From Nitrososphaeraceae archaeon (GTDB lineage Archaea; Thermoproteota; Nitrososphaeria; Nitrososphaerales; Nitrososphaeraceae), in contig JADDOW010000071.1 of NCBI GenBank assembly GCA_016782225.1, positions 7,119 to 41,842 of the forward strand: DNA of 34,724 bases. Reading direction: 5' to 3'. Every line of letters starts with the position of its first letter. Position 1 is the stretch's first letter. The notes under the pieces are model-generated. The model was not told the origin of the DNA and searched no databases. It was given only the letters and a program-made list of their open reading frames with translations. Both the position numbers and the translations under genes were made by a program. Shown here piece by piece: positions 33,205-34,724 of this stretch.

Positions 33205-33223
33205 TATATAATAGTAGGATTAG

Positions 33224-33237
33224 TTAATAAAATTATT
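33224..33237 (-). promoter_or_regulatory. TATA-like box of the Gins23-mcm operon
   Basis: The minus strand reads AATAATTTTATTAA about 20-33 bases before the ATG at 33204. The call rests on composition and spacing. Confidence 0.4.
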
Positions 33238-33276
33238 AAATACAGTGTTAATATTTTTTTAATGCGTATTGAATAA

Positions 33277-33285
33277 TTTTAAATT
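33277..33285 (+). promoter_or_regulatory. TATA-like box of rfcS
   Basis: TTTTAAATT is centred 29 bases before the rfcS ATG at 33310, the spacing expected for a leaderless archaeal mRNA. Confidence 0.45.
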
Positions 33286-33309
33286 GGAAAAAATAAACAA
33301 ACTCTTACG

Positions 33310-34323
33310 ATGAATGATACTCAACAAAAAGGAGATAACATTTCGGATATAATGTGGGTAGAAAAGTACAGGCCGACAAATCTTGATCAGATAATTAACC
33401 AAAAAGAAATCATCACGGGTTTAAAAAATTTATTGAACAAACCAAATGAATTACCACATCTCCTGTTTACGGGTGCAGCAGGAATAGGAAAAACCACGAC
33501 TGCATTATGTCTCGCACGAGAAATATTAGGAGATAGTTGGAAAAGAGACACACTTGAACTTAATGCATCTGATGAAAGAGGCATCAAAATGGTGCGTGAA
33601 AGGGTGAAAGAATTTGCATCCATCATGAAGCTTTCGTTAAATCAGATAGAAAACGAGAGACCTTTTAAGATCATTATTCTAGACGAAGCCGATGAAATGA
33701 CATCAGAGGCACAAACAGCTTTGAGGAGAATTATAGAGGATAGCTCAAAAACAACAAGATTTATTTTTATTTGCAACTACCTTTCTCACATTATAGAACC
33801 CATACAAAGTAGATGTGTAGTCTTTCGTTTTTCAAAGGTACCTGTGGATGAGGTAGTAGGATATTTAAAAATTATTTGCAAAAATGAAGAAATAAAATTT
33901 GATGAAAAAGCTCTTTATAAAATATACGAACACACAAATGGCGATTTGAGAAATTCTATAAATATATTGCAATCAGCATCAGCCAGTGGTAATGTAAATA
34001 CATCACAAGTTCAAAATGCAATAGGCAATTCTGGAAAAAACAAAATATCTGAAATAATAAAGTTGGCGCTGGATTCAAAATTTAACGAATCAAGAATAAA
34101 ATTATTAGAATTGCTGTATGTTTACGGAGTATCCGAAACTGACTTTTTAAAATATGCAAACGAGGAAATCTATAACCTAGATCTTGAAGATTTATCTGAA
34201 GTTTCCTCGATGATAGCAGAATATGATTACAGGCTATCAAATGGCGCCCATCCAGAAATTCAATTGGCCGCGTTCTTAGCACAATTAGGAAAGATGGGGA
34301 TAAAAAAGAATAAATCTAATTAG
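33310..34323 (+). CDS. rfcS: Replication factor C small subunit
   Basis: The 337-residue AAA+ protein is the small subunit of the sliding-clamp loader. Visible motifs are WVEKYRPTNLDQI (RFC box II), Walker A GAAGIGKT at 55-62, the LDEADEMTSEAQTALRR Walker B region and the SRC arginine-finger motif (IQSRCVVFRF). A collar domain follows. It loads PCNA with the large subunit, which is not in the window. It is divergent from Gins23-mcm. Its stop codon overlaps that of the convergent zinc-ribbon gene. Confidence 0.97.
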   Translation: MNDTQQKGDNISDIMWVEKYRPTNLDQIINQKEIITGLKNLLNKPNELPHLLFTGAAGIGKTTTALCLAREILGDSWKRDTLELNASDERGIKMVRERVKEFASIMKLSLNQIENERPFKIIILDEADEMTSEAQTALRRIIEDSSKTTRFIFICNYLSHIIEPIQSRCVVFRFSKVPVDEVVGYLKIICKNEEIKFDEKALYKIYEHTNGDLRNSINILQSASASGNVNTSQVQNAIGNSGKNKISEIIKLALDSKFNESRIKLLELLYVYGVSETDFLKYANEEIYNLDLEDLSEVSSMIAEYDYRLSNGAHPEIQLAAFLAQLGKMGIKKNKSN

Positions 34324-34592
34324 AAATCTTCTTCAAATTCGTCACCACCCTCTTCTTCCGTTATCTCATCTAAATCTTCTTCAAATTCCTCGCGTTCTTC
34401 GGCAGTTTTATACGGAATATCAGCTTCGCCTAAATTTCCACATACAGGACATTTAAATTCAATTGTTTGACCTTCGAGATCCAACAGAAATTCTTTGGTG
34501 AAAACCTCATCACAATTTGAACAAACTAGAGTAGTTTGAATATTTTCTTGAGTAAATTTATGCGACTGTACCCGAAAAATTGTGTTCACCAT
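34320..34592 (-). CDS. Acidic zinc-ribbon protein (Elf1-like, tentative)
   Basis: The 90-residue protein has a zinc ribbon with C24, C27, C48 and C51 (CSNCDE and CPVCGN) and a very acidic tail of about 28 residues (EEREEFEEDLDEITEEEGGDEFEEDF). The spacing of the cysteines and a strand-rich core recall the transcription elongation factor Elf1 family, but the match is weak and the tail is unusual. It converges on rfcS with a 4-base overlap of the stop codons. An AT-rich element at about 34621-34632 (TTATAATAAAG on minus) could be its promoter. Confidence 0.65.
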   Translation of the reverse strand: MVNTIFRVQSHKFTQENIQTTLVCSNCDEVFTKEFLLDLEGQTIEFKCPVCGNLGEADIPYKTAEEREEFEEDLDEITEEEGGDEFEEDF

Positions 34593-34724
34593 ACTTATTT
34601 TACCTATAGGAATAGGTCTTTATTATAAGCCTTATCTTTTTTTTCTATCTAAATAAATAATATCAATCATCTATAAAAACAGATTGAAGAATTGCAATGG
34701 CTCTTTTCACTTAACGATAAAGCT

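Noticed and set aside
34684-34724. Possible TTG-initiated gene running off the right edge
   Set aside because: Only about 13 codons are visible and nothing recognisable is encoded; the AT-rich upstream sequence alone is not enough.

Overview
The window is AT-rich archaeal DNA, almost certainly from an ammonia-oxidising Thaumarchaeote (Nitrososphaeria). The mixed gene set supports this: archaeal information-processing genes (MCM, Gins23, RFC small subunit, aIF2 beta, uS11, aCPSF2-type beta-CASP nuclease, archaeal CCA-adding enzyme, TiaS, type II methionine aminopeptidase) sit beside a bacterial-type GrpE-DnaK-DnaJ operon and a ferredoxin-type sulfite/nitrite reductase. The low GC and short leaders would fit a Nitrosocosmicus-like member of the Nitrososphaerales, but the genus is an inference. 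TATA-like boxes often lie about 25-31 bases from the start codon, which implies leaderless or nearly leaderless transcripts, and several genes start with TTG.

Layout. 1-2.9 kb (minus): the start of a protein made of 8-residue repeats, then thpR, cca and a small RIO/Bud32-like kinase in an overlapping operon. 3.0-4.0 kb (plus): a P-loop kinase-like protein and a UPF0201-like protein. 4.0-6.7 kb (minus): sulfite/nitrite reductase translationally coupled to a tandem rhodanese. 6.9-7.0 kb: tRNA-Trp with two introns, then about 440 non-coding bases. 7.4-9.2 kb: a VOC protein and three small proteins of unknown function (His-rich, two-helix membrane, double zinc ribbon). 9.4-14.5 kb: map, tRNA-Pro, rps11, thiL, a phosphohexomutase, an HTH regulator, a ferredoxin and a small conserved-looking protein. 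14.6-18.5 kb (plus): two tandem methyltransferases that share a 367-bp identical core, the beta-CASP nuclease and an OGG1-like glycosylase. 18.5-22.2 kb (minus): an acidic coiled-coil protein, a MoaD-E1 fusion, thrC and hisI. 22.3-24.1 kb: tiaS (plus) followed by tRNA-iMet and tRNA-Leu (minus), each with two introns. 24.5-29.2 kb (minus): grpE-dnaK-dnaJ and an ABC ATPase. 29.3-33.2 kb (minus): Gins23-mcm, an unknown gene and aIF2 beta. 33.3-34.6 kb: rfcS and a convergent acidic zinc-ribbon protein.

How the parts relate. Two themes recur. One is tRNA maturation: three of four tRNA genes are interrupted, mostly at non-canonical places, and the same window carries the CCA-adding enzyme, the RNA cyclic phosphodiesterase and TiaS. 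The other is replication: Gins23 and MCM overlap and are divergent from the clamp loader. No insertion sequence, prophage or CRISPR array was seen. The most noteworthy signals are the multiply interrupted tRNAs (one with a textbook bulge-helix-bulge in the T loop), the abrupt gene-conversion block in the methyltransferase pair, and the ubiquitin-like/E1 fusion with an internal diglycine.
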